A stretch of 64,000 nt of DNA, from contig JAACJK010000122.1 of the NCBI GenBank assembly GCA_013368325.1, forward strand, positions 182,409-246,408. The letters run 5' to 3'. Each line of letters begins with the position of its first letter. Position 1 is the stretch's first letter. The notes under the pieces are model-generated. The model was not told the origin of the DNA and did not search any database. It was given only the letters and a program-made list of their open reading frames with translations. Made by a program: the position numbers and the translations under genes. The DNA is from Ephemerocybe angulata. Its lineage: Eukaryota > Basidiomycota > Agaricomycetes > Agaricales > Psathyrellaceae. Below, one piece after another: positions 1 through 12,144 of the stretch.

Positions 1-139
1 GACCTCCCCACAAACGTAACGAACGAAACCAACAACCAACAACCAACAACCCTAACGAACGAACGAAACCAAAACGAACGAAACCACAACCCAAACGAAA
101 CGAACTCAAAACGAAGGAAGGAAACGAAACGCGACTCAC
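1..139 (-). repeat. Simple-repeat-rich intron of PHO88
   Basis: Intron sequence between the GTGAGT donor (139-134) and an exon outside the window. It consists largely of short AACGAACG and CAACAAC runs, a microsatellite-like filler with no coding signal. Confidence 0.6.
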
Positions 140-926
140 CTCCAAACATACTAGCAGCCTTGAACGGCCTCGCCAAATCGCCCTCAGGCTTCTTCCCAAG
201 GAGGTGGATGGCGACGACCTTGGCGTCGTAGAGGCCCTTGAGGCCCATGAGGCTCTGGATGAAGAGCGGCTGGGTGAAGTGGAAGTAGATGTGCATGACG
301 GCCATCATCGCGACGCCTGTGTAGACGCCTTTTAGCTGCGCGAACGAAGTGAGCGTCAGCTAACTATCCCAGTACCATACCCCCTCCCTTCCACCCTACG
401 TCTCAGGGTAGAGGTAGAGTAGAGTAGAAGGGAAGTGGGTAGGAAGAGAAAGAGAAAAACGCACCCCACTACTCGTCTGCCCCAAATCATAATCCCTAAC
501 AGTAGTCGTAACAAGCGTCCCCTCCCCGCCGCTCATCGGCGACGCGGGCTCCACATACTTGAGCACCGTCAAATCGTTCTTGGCCTTGATCTTGGTGCTG
601 ACGTAGTAGTAGGTGAGGAGGACGAGGAGCTGGACGGTGACGTAGCCGGCGCGGACGTAGTTGAGGGTGACGGGGTCGTCGAAGGGGATGCGGCGGGCGA
701 CTGCGGCGAGCGAAGCGAACGCAGTGAGCCGAGCCGAGCCGAGCGAGGGGAGAGAGAAGAGGGGCGGTGTAGAGCGAGCCGAGCCGAGCAGGTGCAGGCG
801 AGAAACAGGGAGAGGAAGGGGGTGGGGAGAGAGGGAGGGTTAGTGAAGTTCAGCGGGGGAAGGACGGACAGACGTACGCTGCATGGCTCCGAGGGAGATA
901 ACGAGGTTCTGCACACCACCAGACAT
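140..926 (-). CDS. PHO88: PHO88/SND3-like ER membrane protein, 5' part
   Basis: Homologue of yeast Pho88/Snd3, an ER membrane protein of the SRP-independent (SND) targeting route, first described in phosphate uptake. Three exons are visible: 926-878 (ATG at 926-924), 700-465 and 335-140. They join in frame through introns 877-701 and 464-336. Seen in the translation: N-terminal MSGGVQNLVISLGAMQ, then ARRIPFDDP, a hydrophobic helix (VQLLVLLTYYYVS), the conserved KNDLTVLKYVEP and TTTVRDYDLGQT, a second helix region (GVAMMAVMHIYFHFTQPLF), and GDLARPFKAASMFGG. These segments follow the family order closely. The last exon lies beyond the left edge; the sequence to its left (1-139) is intron. The intron at 701-877 is unusually long for this genome and full of GAGCC-type repeats. 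Identification is firm; only the 3' end is missing. Confidence 0.93.
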
Positions 927-2274
927 TCTGAGACCGAACGCAAGACCGGAGGCTCCAAGCAGAAGTAGAATTTTGGGTGAAGGACGACCGACGAACGAAC
1001 GAACGACGCGATGGATGGATGGATGGAGGAAGGAAAATCAGGAATCACCGAGACGTGCTGGAGTCGACGTGTCGCTATTTGGCTTTGCTTTATCCACAGG
1101 ACGTCGGTCGGCTTCTCTCTGCCCCGTTCGTTGATCGCCGGTACTTCCTCCGAGTCGACCCTGCTCGCAGAGCCAGCAGGGCATCATCTCTTTTTATCCC
1201 TTGAGCGATCTCTTTTCGACATAACAGATATCGTCATCGTCGTCCGTCGACAGCACCATACAACGAGGGAGAGAGAGGGAGATAAGAGTGGGGGAAGGAA
1301 AAGAAACGAACGTCACGCATTATGGTGGACGTTCCGCCATGCACCGAGTTTGGCGGGTCTCCGGTGTCGGGAGCAAGCAATACATAGATTATGTACTAAG
1401 TGAGACTAGGCAGATACAGAATCCGTACGTATGAGGCCGCCCCCGGCCATTGACAGTCGGTACGCATCAGGGGTCGGGTGGTAGCTGCATGTTCATTGGA
1501 AGTTGGATATTCGGAAGTCCACACGAGGCGTAAGCTAGCCACTAGCGACAGGACCTATGACCCCGGCCGAATTTCGACATGAGGGAGCTGTGCTCGAAAT
1601 AATATAGTAAAATCCCCGCCATGGGACGTCAGCTCTCATAAAGAAGCATTGACCTAATCTGCACTTTTTCATGAGGTTTTGTGCAAGCCAAGCAGCTGTT
1701 GAGCACGAGGACTGTCTCGAACTGCTTCTGTACATCCTGTAAAATAGGGCACCACTAGGTATTACTGCGGGGATTGATCGCAACAGAGGGGACAAATAGC
1801 AAGTCTGGATTACCCGTGCAGCCCAGATTCCTTTGTTTCAAAGCAAATGGAGTTTCTCTCGATTGGAGTGGAGATGTGGGGGCCGGTTACAAACATACTT
1901 AACGGAATATGGAATCTCACAGATCTCCAACCCCGAAATTTGTATGCACCACAGGAGATCCTCGAACCATGAAACCCGAGCTATCCGTACGGCGCATACA
2001 AATTTCGGGGTTCTTATTCGCTTTTGTCTCCGCCTCAGATTGGAATTTTACAAGCGATTCATTGTTGTAGTCGCATGGTACATATCAGGTATTCAATACC
2101 ATTTACCGGTCTGGCCTCACACATTTTCCTGCCGGGTTCGGGGTTTACCTAACCTCGACGGATCGTGTCCCTACTCAGTAGTTCACGGATATGTACGGGT
2201 ATGAAGGCCCACTTCCGGTCGCCTACTTATGTCGATCGCTGAGGACAGTGTGCATGTACGTAAATGGCAAAGTC
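927..2274. other. Intergenic stretch upstream of PHO88
   Basis: I see no gene. The left part should contain the PHO88 promoter (minus strand). A GATG/GATGG microsatellite lies at about 1008-1030. The only clear structure is a perfect 19-bp inverted repeat listed separately. Short open frames here lack recognisable domains. Confidence 0.5.
1929..2012. repeat. Perfect 19-bp inverted repeat (hairpin)
   Basis: The arms 1929-1947 (AACCCCGAAATTTGTATGC) and 1994-2012 are exact reverse complements separated by 46 bases. No gene overlaps it. It could be a small fold-back element remnant or an RNA hairpin. Confidence 0.8.
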
Positions 2275-2463
2275 ATGCGCGTCTCCTTCATCCACCTACT
2301 CACAGCTTTGGGGGCTCTCGCCTCCCTCGCGAATGCGTATCACGACGACGTAGGTGCACCACATAGACTGAGCTGGTGAGAATGTGCAGAGCAGTATGTA
2401 GGGAATAGTGAGGCCAATTATATCCCATCGGGGCAAGAGGACAAAGAAATCGACGGAGATTAA
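2275..2463 (+). CDS. Small secreted protein, truncated paralogue of the C2H2-like family
   Basis: Exon 1 (2275-2349) encodes a signal peptide, MRVSFIHLLTALGALASLAN followed by AYHDD. It closely resembles the N-termini of the two other small secreted proteins at 2460-2905 and 15551-15970. A GTAGGT donor and a GAGCAG acceptor join it in frame to a short exon 2 (2395-2463) with YVGNSEANY and a stop, giving 47 residues with no zinc-finger part. The stop overlaps the end of the minus-strand paralogue by 4 bases. The signal peptide is clear. The second exon is an inference, and this may be a decayed copy. Confidence 0.5.
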
Positions 2464-2905
2464 GTATGCCGCCAACTCAATCCTAGATGAGTATAGGTTT
2501 CACAGGCTTTGCGCTGATTGTGGTAATTAACGGCGTCAGATAGGTGGCCAAAAGTATCCGTAAAAAGTCGAGATAGGTACCTCTTTTTCGGACCAGTATT
2601 TTCTGCCGCACTTCGAGCACTCGTACCGCTTTGGAAAGCCTCTAGCCTCTAGGCGGCTGGAGACCTCATCGATGAGGTCGCGCGTTGAGATTTCAGCAAG
2701 CTCCTCCATGATTTCTGAACGTCCGAGGAGGCTCTGGATTTCACGGGTGTCACGGGCATCGAATTCCTGTTGAAGCGAGAATTGCCAGGGCAGTCAGTAT
2801 ACAGTAGGTTAAAATTCAAGGTACTCTTCTCACATCGGAGTGACTTTGGACGTATGACGCCAAGGCGACGACGGTAGGAACAAGGACAAGGATGTTGAAG
2901 CGCAT
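2460..2905 (-). CDS. Small secreted protein with a C2H2-like finger
   Basis: Three exons, 2905-2834, 2766-2581 and 2513-2460, add up to 104 codons in one frame. The first exon is a signal peptide (MRFNILVLVPTVVALASY). Exon 2 carries a conserved core (ISTRDLIDEVSSRLEARG) matching LTTRELVDELKRR in the protein at 15551, followed by YECSKCGRKYW. Exon 3 supplies two histidines (YTHLGLSWRHT), completing a C-x2-C...H-x6-H pattern. C2H2 fingers are normally nuclear, so a signal peptide on one is odd; the cysteines may instead form disulphides outside the cell. Function is unknown. It may be an effector-like or cell-wall protein. The start fits the signal peptide and an upstream CATAAAAAC box near 3018. 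Confidence 0.72.
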
Positions 2906-4453
2906 GGTGTATAGGATTTAGGGTGGAGTGGGTTGGTACTTGGTTGAGACTGCTAAGTGGATTGGAGTGGAGTGTTTAGGCTGAGACGAACTATAGAATA
3001 CCGACCGTTGAGTCCCAGTTTTTATGCTTTTCGTAGGCTATTAGCGCAGCCACTGCGGGTGCAGTTTAATCTGTGCAGCCGAGGGACCACCGCCGCCATA
3101 CCCGCAGGAAATGTCGCGCCTATGGTGTACCGGAGTGTCACGCTACGTTCGGTATCACCGGCACCTCCAGCCAGTGATGCGGAGGCAGGACCCCGCAACC
3201 ACGCATCTTCCCCCGAGAACGAGCCGCACGAATCTCGTCAGTCTGGCTACGGGAGACTAGGGCTTTCGCGATTTGCTTTCGTTGGCTTTCGAGGGCACGG
3301 GAGAAGGATTTAAAGTGGTATATACGGATACGGTCGGGACTATATATACAGATTCGCCGCTTGGCATGTAGAAAACCAGCAATTTCAATGAGCATGAGCA
3401 CCGTTTGGCACTAATACTGGTTGCGATAACACATAGCTGCGAGAGAGGGAGCGGAAGTCCCCTCAATAACACTTTATTCTATCCCCAGAATTATACGAGT
3501 GGCCCTTACGCGCGGAGAGTAACCAGTGAGAGGATATGCCCGATTCGGAGAGAAGTCGCACCGGGGTCGTACTCTGCGCTACAGTACGTAGCTATTTATT
3601 TCACTGACCTAGAAAATGCTATATGAGACTGCTAGAGCCCGTTTCAACATAGCGAGTTAAGTTATCATGCAGTTTTGGCGTCCGGCCTTGCGCAGAATTA
3701 GCGCCAAAGCCTAACTCAGAATTGCCAACTTTGACGGTCCGGGGATTGCAGCGACCTGGCTGTACTTGAGATATTGGTGCTCTGATAATAGTACATGTGG
3801 CGAAGCCAATTCCGTACTTCCGTGGCTGGTGAGATACACCGTTCTCTGTTGTGTATGCTCGTTCAGCACGCTTTAGTTTTCAAGTTTCGGCGGGGTGGGG
3901 ATCAGAGCGCTCCCCGATGATCCTTTGATATCTATCGTATGTTTTCCTGCACTTCCTATTACCTTCCGGGCCCAGCAGGTACGCTCACAGCAAACACGGG
4001 GTATGATGTTTTGTGTGAGGCCTTTCCTGAGTTCCCCCGATAGCCATTCATTGGACTCCAGGGTGCGGAGGATGGCGAGGGCCATGGCGTTGTGTGGGGT
4101 AAGATTAGGACTGTGTTGATTGAGAGGGGTTGATTGAGAGGGCACGTTGGAAACATGCGAAGCATGAAGCTGTGCCGTCTGGAGAACAGGGATGTGGACG
4201 GCGTTCTCTTAAATTGAGGCCTATTATCGACAGTTGTACTGGGTTCAATGAACTGAGATGTTTCAAGGTGATCAATCACTGGTATGTCACGAAATTGTCA
4301 CGAAACGTAGTCAGGTAAGTAGCAAGATGTTCGGAATATACAAGTGCATCTCGAATACGGCCATCGAGCACAAATCGAGCAGTCTCGCAAACACGTATGG
4401 CGATCCTAGATAATAGCTAAACTGATACCCTTGGTCATCCTAGACGATACACT
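2906..4453. other. Intergenic region, no gene recognised
   Basis: The 5' end should hold the promoter of the minus-strand secreted protein. Several open frames exist on both strands, but none shows a domain, signal peptide or consistent splice pattern. A 14-bp direct repeat (GTTGATTGAGAGGG) lies at about 4117-4141. Confidence 0.45.
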
Positions 4454-7002
4454 CTAGACCTGGATATCTTCCTCCTCAGCGATCCACCATGCCTCCTTCT
4501 GATAGAGCCTGAAACTATCGCTATATGCTTTGAGCCCGTCGGGACCGTCAGGATGTTCGATTCCGCAGTGCCTGGAAGGGATATTAGCTCAACTATTTGT
4601 GAAGATGGGAATGTTAACGGACTCCTTCAAGTGGGACGCGATGCTGTCGTCGCATCCTGCTTCCCATTGGTACATCATGTGGACGACATTGTTGGCGCAG
4701 TGGAAGCAGGATGGGTTGGGCGAACGCTGGCGGGACGCTTCGAGGGCTTGGGCTTTGGTGATATGCCCTGCATCCTCGAGCTTGGCGAAGCACTTGTGGT
4801 TGAGCTCGGCTTTCTTGTGATGTTTGCAGTTGTATAGCTGATGGAGTAGGTCATAAGATGAGACGAGTTCTGAGGGTGAATGAGGATAACAAGGACTCAC
4901 CGCTTTCTCCCAACGCATGCCCTTCGGTCCTTTTGGGTCCAGAACTACTATGTAGGGTTGGAGATCCTGCATCTCAGTCGACGTAGTCGACCGCGCCATG
5001 CCCAGAGTATCAAGCATCTCAAGCATAAGCTCATGCGCATCCTCATCGAACTTGCACTTGCTATGCAAGCCTACCCAGACCTTCGAGTGCCAGGTATCCC
5101 TCCAGCCCTCCACGATCGCTTCCTCGTCCACGGTATTCGGCTTCACGTCCACCGCCCCAACGGGGAGAGAAGAGTTCGCGTACCCGGCCTCAGGCTTACC
5201 CTTGCTCTTCCCCTCAGCATTGAAGAAGTTGTAGTTGTGGCAGCTGTGCGTGAGGATGGCGGGGTAGGCGCTCTTATCGTCGCAGTGGCACTTGAAGATC
5301 GTCGAGGCGAGGAGGAGAGTATTGGTCATGACCTCCTTTCCTTCGTACGCCTTCGACTTTCGAACCAGGTCCAAGAGCGCCTCCGTTCGAATTGCGATTG
5401 TTGAGGTGACGAATGAGTCCATCGCGGCGACGGCTTTGGCGCTATCCTCAGAGGTGAGCTCTTTGTCGAGCGGTTTCGTGCACAGAACCTCCCTCCACTC
5501 CGGCATCATCGCGATCTCGGCTGTTGTGAGCACGACGGTGTTTGGCGGCTTCGAGAAGACATATTTCGCGTAGGCTGGCTTCAGCAGCTTGTCCATCCGG
5601 GCGAGGACGGCTTTCGCCTTGAAGTTGCGCGAGTTGTGCTCCCGCGCGGTCTTCATGAACGCGACCATGGAGTCCTTGATGATGGGCCACTCTAAAGGGA
5701 ACGGTTAGCAAGACGATTGGCAGAGATATTGACTGAAACGCACCTTCGTCTGTCAGCTCCTTAGGGACGAGCTTACGGCGGTACTCGCGGACGTGCTCTG
5801 GAGGCATATACTCCTTCGGATTCAGTTCAAAGAAACTACGGCACTCCTCCGCGTATCCGATTTCAGACAGTTTCTTGAAGATCCTAGGAAAGGGATTAGA
5901 TACGAAGTTGAAGGGAGAACATTGGGTACGTACTGTTCGCTCCTCTTATCCTTCAAGGCTTCCATGCGTTTGTGCTCTGCCTCTCTCTCTTCCTCGATCT
6001 GAGCTTGAAGAAATTCTGTGCACTCTTTATAGAACTACAACAAAAAGTCGAAGTTAGTATGGACACGGTCGTCCTCAAGGCGCTAGGCGGCATACCTGAA
6101 TCTTGGTGCGCATCTCCTTCTGCTTCCTCTCCATCCACAGTTTGCGCTCTTTACCCTTCTTGGTGAGGTCATACTCCTCTTTCAACGCCTTGACGGCATC
6201 GAGGTCGTACAGAAATACCTCTTCCCCGTTCTTATCTGCAACGCGCCCAGAGACTAGCTCTGGACGTGAAAGACTCCTCCTGAACGTGTAACACGAGGCA
6301 GGCACCATCGTCTTGAAGTCCTCAGGGAGACCGTCGGGGAGCTCGTTCGAGTGCACGAAGCTGATTATGGCAGTGAGCGGGCATTCGCCGAGAGGTAGGG
6401 GAATGTAGGAGACGTACTTTGGATAATCGCACCCGTCGCAGGTCTGCGAGTAGCTCGTGAGGTGTTTCCAAACTCTACTATTGATACTACTGCGGTTAGA
6501 AGTGATGGAGCAACTCTAGAGAACTTCGCTGTTAGGATCTCCGAGTCTTGTAGGCAAACTAGTCGGAGAACGTACGTCGCATGTGCTTTCGAGAAGCAGG
6601 TTGATATACCTAGGCTCTGCGAGGTCTTTGGGACAGGGGGGAAGGCCTCTGATAGACGCGAGCGCTGGGAGCCAGATCATCTTGCGGGACGCTTGGCGGT
6701 TCATCAGGACCTTCCTGAACACCTTGCTCGTCCTCGCGAGCTGAAGGAGATCAACAGGGTGGAGAAGAGCGTATATCTGTACAATTCACGTCACTAAGAT
6801 GAGGTACACGCGTAACTGAGCTCGCAAAACTCACCTCGCTCAAGAGATCGAACGGCAACCCCGTCAACGTCATACGAGTGGCAACCTTCGACGGCGAGTC
6901 GTTCTTCAAGACAACTGGAGCAGCTTCCTCATTGCCTCCAGCATTGGTAGTGACCACTTTGGTTTGGCGAGTACGCTTCTTGCGCGATCCTTTGGGAGGC
7001 AT
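4454..7002 (-). CDS. F-box protein with C-terminal zinc-binding tail
   Basis: Nine exons: 7002-6835, 6776-6576, 6515-6418, 6360-6096, 6034-5934, 5883-5744, 5691-4901, 4837-4623 and 4571-4454. They sum to 699 codons and stay open. After a basic N-terminus (MPPKGSRKKRTRQTK) comes an F-box starting LTGLPFDLLSEIYALLHPVD, with DLLQLARTSKVFRKVLM. Then follows a CxxC...CxxC segment (STCDSC, QTCDGCDYP) common in agaricomycete F-box proteins, then a charged helical stretch (KEEYDLTKKGKERKLW). The C-terminus holds CFHCANN and HLKEHCGIEH, a possible C2H2-type site. F-box proteins bind Skp1 and bring substrates to SCF ubiquitin ligases; the substrate here is unknown. The intron at 4838-4900 is a multiple of three and could be read through. 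Confidence 0.85.
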
Positions 7003-8370
7003 TGGGGAGAAGATGGTGGTTGGAGTTCAAGTTAAGCGCGGCTCCGCGATCAAATATATAGGACCTCCGCGAACAATGGGCGCTTCGGTATTCCTATTCC
7101 CACGCCGGTCAACAAAGCACGGTACTAAGCGCCGGTGAGCGATAAATCTGAACTGGCCTCAATGGACGCATTTCCCGCTAGCGGGCTGAGATAAAATGTA
7201 CTTGAGTTCGTCTTTGTAACAGATCTCATCGAAATTGGGCACATTCATCTCGGCCTTTTCTGTGGTGTTCCGCCACTGCAGCCTGGATTCAGAGGCCGCG
7301 CATGAAATGCGAGGCACTGTGTTGCCCTCAAGCTATGTGCTCGCGATTATACAGCATTGTCTCAGGCTCGTGCATCGAAGTAAAATGGTAGTGATAATTT
7401 CCAAGTTCGAGTGTGCGGGATGCTGAACGCTGGGACCAGTGAGGGGCAAAAAGACGACGCGAAGGTCCTACCAGGTTCGAACCTGGGTTTCGAGAATTTG
7501 AGATAATCAGAATCTCGAGTGATGACCACTACACTATAGAACCATGGTGCAGGGTCCACAAATGGCAACCAAGCTTGCCTTCGACCTATCTACATCCTCG
7601 CTTCCTGACGTACCTCCCTTGGTACAGCTGTGGGATACACGGATTATTTCTAGGCAAGGATACTAGAAACGACACTGAAGATGGAGCCCTGTAGTGATCC
7701 TCCATGTCAGTTCATTATCTGGGTACGGCTATCGAGGTGTCAAGATAAAGACATATAAGGGACTACCCAGGGACGAGACTATCTCCGACTTGGGCGGACA
7801 TCCCAATCTCCAAGAAGTCTAACAAACCACAATCAAGTGATGCAAAGTGATGCAAGCAGCAACCGTCAACGGTCAACCGAATACACAGCCCCGCTCGAAG
7901 CTTGTCCTCGAACTCGATAGTTCCTCCCACCGATACCAGGGGCAAACAATATTCCTGTATCCTAATCGACCCCCTTACGCACCTCCACGAACTCCTTGCT
8001 CAGCCCGCATTTCATGTCGAATACCGCTACCGTAATGGCCCAGCTTCAACCCCCCGCCGTCCAATCCCTTATACGAGAGATCGTCCTTGCCATTGTCAAG
8101 GTCGAGGAAAAGTCAATTGTGAAGTAATCGGCGCGCCATGTCCGTATTACTGTAGTCAGTTCCGATGAAAGCGAACTTCGACCACGGGAGGCTAAGCCTT
8201 TAAGAACCAAGCGAGATAAGCGCCCGTCCGCGCCTCTTCAAAAGGTAAGGAAACAACTCACGATAGTCGTTCGTAAGTGTTCCAACGTTCTTATGAGGGT
8301 ATATGCGACGATGAACGCGGGTATATTTGGGGGTATGCACTACTATGACAGACATCTGGAGAGTGTATTG
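7003..8370. other. Intergenic region containing one tRNA
   Basis: Apart from the tRNA-Gln and the presumed promoter of the F-box gene, no gene is visible. Open frames are short and featureless. Confidence 0.45.
7463..7543 (-). tRNA. tRNA-Gln (anticodon CTG) with a short intron
   Basis: Read on the minus strand, acceptor arms GGTTCTA and TAGGACC pair (one G-T), and the D arm reads TAGTGTAGTGGTCATCACT, very like fungal tRNA-Gln. The anticodon stem CGAGA/TCTCG encloses CTG (7510-7508). About 10 extra bases (TTATCTCAAA) follow position 37, as expected for a tRNA intron. The variable loop has 4 bases as in yeast tRNA-Gln. The T arm CCAGG/CCTGG encloses only six bases (TTCGAA), one fewer than standard, so the gene may be slightly degenerate. 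Confidence 0.8.
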
Positions 8371-10374
8371 TTACGCGTAGAGAGCGACAGCGCTGCGGGG
8401 GGAGACCGAAGCAGTAAAGGTACCCGAGCTAGAAACTGTATAGACAGCACCGGTGCACCCTCCCGAGCCATTCGGCTTCCCAGTAATGGCATCGCAGTAG
8501 GACCCGGCGGGGAGCGCGGTCTGGAATGTGTAGCTCCAGGCATCGTCGCTGTTGTTGATGGCGACGAAAGCGGCACTTCCTGGTTGTGGGACTCGATGGT
8601 CGGTGGCTGAACGACGAGGGAATTGAGTGAATGAGACGAACCTCGACCGAACGCAATGCGATCTTGGGAAGGGGAGTACCAATTCGACAGGGCGTTGCTG
8701 CCGGCTGCGTTGCGGAATCCGACCATGCCGGTGAAGGCGACGTATCGATGTTCGCACCGCCATCCGCCGCTTCCACCGGTCGTAGAGCATGTTCCAGCGC
8801 CTGCGTATTCTCAGATACAAGTGGAGAAGCTGGAGCTCATGCCATTACTCACCGTCGTTCGGGGCACCATCATCACTACTGGTGAACGTGAAGCCGGAGA
8901 GTATAGTGGGAGTGCCGTAGGGATGAGCGAGGGAGAAGATCGTGCCGAGGATGTAAGAGTTGCTGGGGGAGTTGATGTTAAGAGAAGAGTCGCCCTATAT
9001 GCCAAAATGTCTGTCGTCAACAATGGATGTGTGGAAAGCTGCACCAAATGGCACTCACACGCTCAGTGTCGTGATTCGCCACAAAAACGTTTGCAGAGGT
9101 TCCAGAAACCCATCCTAATCGTTGATGTCAGCACGACGACCACCATTCAAGCGATCGATGCCTTGAAAACCTTCAACTAACCCTGGTTATCAAGGTCCTG
9201 CAATGCGGCGATATTGCCGTTCAAGAAAGCGTCCTTTATCGCGGATGTATACCGGAACTCTTGGACGTCCCCGTTCCCGGTATACTCATTCGGCGTGACG
9301 GGCTCGCCAGACCCAAAGATAACCTCTTGAGTGATGTATGGCTTACTGGAAAGTCGGCCGATAATGTTTGCAATGTCTCCTGCGGCGATGTCTATGAATA
9401 GATGTCAGTACATACCATTTGGCATTTCAGGTCGGAGGGGATGAACCACCGTACGTTTTGAAGCGTCCAGCCTAAAACCATCGACGCCAAGCGATAAGAG
9501 GTCGTTACCGTACTGGGCAAGACGACCGCGGACGTATTCGGTGTCCGTGGCGAGACTGTGTCGATCGTTAGCGGGCGGGAAGCAGAGAGACGGTTGGAAA
9601 ATGTGCTCACTCAGCGAGGTTGACAAGCTCACATGTCTGAACTTGCGCCCTACTCGTATAGTCCGAGATATCGTCGTTACTCGTCAGCCCGCAATGGTGG
9701 AAGTCCTAGGAGTGAGCTGTGTTAGTGGACGCTACCGAGTCGAGATCTGACGCCCTCGTTCGTACCTGGTATTCATATGTGCCGGGGTATACGTAGTGCG
9801 TGAAAGAACTCCCCGCGACTCCGGTACCAGAGTCTATTCCAGTCATGTGGTTCCAGATGGTATCTAGCCAGTCGCGTCTGAGCAACCAGCAACGAAGAAC
9901 GGTTAACTACCTCACCTGCGATGACGCCCACGCCTGCATTATGACAAGCTGTAACCATACTAGGCAACTATCAGACATTACACTTCGCAATTATGAAAAG
10001 ACAACGGACTTCTGAAATTGTTCCCTGTTGCCTCGCTTCGAGGTGAGCGCATATGACACCGGCTGGTAGTCCGTCCACCACTGAGAGCCTTGAATGTGCT
10101 CAGCGGGAGGGCTCACTTGGGTTGGTTACAGTTAGCACGACGTGACGGACCTACAATGCGTGATAAGAGAGCTACTCTCACCTTGAACGAACCCATAGCC
10201 TTCCGCGCCAATAAAGTTGCTACATTCGGCAGCGATACTATCCCAGTTCCAGCCAAACATCTGGATGATGACATTCTTCGCAGTCCCAGGTGCACGCCGC
10301 GTAACATTGAAGGGGGTCGCGTTCACGGAACCAAGGGTCGCGCCCAAGGCCGAAAGCAAAGCTAGGGACTGCAT
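8371..10374 (-). CDS. Secreted alpha-amylase (GH13)
   Basis: Eleven exons sum to 471 codons with all frames joining: 10374-10182, 10115-10010, 9959-9916, 9863-9766, 9705-9611, 9555-9455, 9391-9182, 9114-9059, 8994-8853, 8800-8642 and 8579-8371. A signal peptide ([19 protein letters not shown]) is followed by [17 protein letters not shown]13 landmarks in order: [15 protein letters not shown] (nucleophile Asp), TQEVIFG (acid/base Glu), FVANHDTER (third Asp), then a C-terminal beta-domain with WRCEHRY and [13 protein letters not shown]. The CEHR motif and length resemble the animal/actinobacterial-type amylase branch rather than Aspergillus TAKA-amylase. It hydrolyses internal alpha-1,4 bonds of starch outside the cell. 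Identification is firm. Confidence 0.95.
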
Positions 10375-10437
10375 GATGGTTGTGCTATCGAGGATGGGTT
10401 GGTTGGTTGCTTGAATGGTACTCGAATATGTGGTCGA

Positions 10438-10445
10438 CTTATATA
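10438..10445 (-). promoter_or_regulatory. TATA box of the alpha-amylase gene
   Basis: TATATAAG on the minus strand, 64 bases upstream of the amylase ATG, a usual TATA-to-start distance for a short 5' UTR. Confidence 0.55.
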
Positions 10446-12140
10446 GTCGGTCAGGCGATCCGGTGAGATGATGGTGAAATGATGTTGCCTGTGATTTGAA
10501 TTGGCTCGACGACCTGGTTGCGGTCGCGTAGACTGCGATGTATCTCGGCACAGGGTAGGTAGTGGAGCGCCTGGGAAGTTTAATCCTCGATGGTATCTGA
10601 TAGTAACGGTCGCTCAGATCCATAATTCAAATGCCAAGGAGGATTGATTTCGCAATACTAGAGAAGAAAGAAGAGCCCGTCGCAGTATACCACATGCGCA
10701 GCTTTGAGAATCACAAGTGCAAGTTGTGGGGCATTCAGTCCGTCAGAGCGTACTCTCGGACTATCTATTGTTTTCATCCAGTATTAATAGGTCGGCGGTC
10801 TGGCGGCTTGAACGCTGTGTGGCCGGATGAATTGCCACGTTTGCACCAAGTTGTCCCAGCCCCCGTCTACCCGGGCGCTTCAACGCACCCAGCAGGAGCC
10901 ACCGGACGGGCACACAGAGGACTGCTACATACGTCACGTAAATCTGGGGAAGACGTAGCTCTTCGCGCTCTGGCGACCCACAAGGCTCATGGATGCGGGG
11001 AAGAAGCTGGAAGAAGAAGTTCGGCGCTAATTGTCGTCTGGGGCATGCGGGGAAGGGCTTCTATATCCGGACAGATCATCTCCCACGGGAACCTTGATCC
11101 TGACAACGTCTCGGAGCCGACAAGCGCTCATTCTTGGGAGGCAAGGTAGGGAGGGATTCGTAGTCTCTCCTTTTAGAAAAAAGGTCTGAATATTTACGTG
11201 TAGAATCCTTTCCAGCTTGCTCACCCGATTGGGGATGACCCAAGTAATCACAGACTGATGCACCGTGTATCTAGAAGTGTACCTTTCGTTCAGAAGCACG
11301 CTTGCGCAGTTAGTATTCGTATTCACAGATGATGCTGTCTCTAGGGACGGGCTCAGAGGTCTCGATTGAGTGTTCTTTTATGCATTGTGATACTCACTGC
11401 AAGCCTTCTCCATACACTGCGCTAGCGCGCATTTGCCTCTCGCGTCTTGAGTCTCACCTTTTCCAGCAGATGGAAGGACATTTGAAGTTGAACATTACTT
11501 TTATTTGACATCCAAGAATAAGCGCTCGTGGTGAGCATCAGCGCAGTATTCTTCCCCGGTAGCCAAGTTCTTGAACACCTTTCACTGGGCTATAGATTCT
11601 GATCTCATTCAAGACGTCGCTCCAGCTGACTCCTGAGTCCTGAGTATATCGTGCTGATCTCTCCGACGAGCAGAAAGGGGCATCCTACCCGTGCAAGTCG
11701 TCCTCGTTTACTTGAAAGCGGTTATACATCTAGGAACAACTAAGCAGGGACCTCAGTAAGGAAGAAATTGACTCCAACGAGTTTGAGACCGTATTTCTCG
11801 CCAAATTTAGTCAGGGCTGTAAACTCAGCGTTGCACTCGATAGCATCGCTCGGAATAGAGAAATTAGGAGAGGGTTCTTCGAAGAGAAGGAAAGCTAAAG
11901 TACCAAATTCAATGGCATTCGATCAACGGGAACACTCAGATGAGCACCACAGGGGTGACGCACTGTATCTATGCAGACCTGAGCCTGGAGGAGGTCCAGG
12001 GCCGAGGTACGGAGTCGTGGCGGATTTCGTCTTCTGCATGGGGACGCGATTCCCCCTTCCGCTGTAGGGATCTTGATGCCTGTAATCTGTACCCACAATT
12101 AGGTCGACAAATTGTGTTTTGATCCAAACGATTATCGATA
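10446..12140. other. Intergenic region, no gene recognised
   Basis: A 172-codon open frame at 10631-11149 has no recognisable motif. The part near 11.8-12.1 kb may hold further unreadable remains of the kexin gene that follows. Confidence 0.4.
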
Positions 12141-12144
12141 GGGC

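Noticed and set aside
569..1048. Long minus-strand frame over PHO88
   Set aside because: It runs through the first intron and in a different frame from the conserved PHO88 exons; it is a shadow of repeat-rich DNA.
10631..11149. 172-codon plus-strand frame next to amylase
   Set aside because: No domain, no codon regularity visible, no splice partners.
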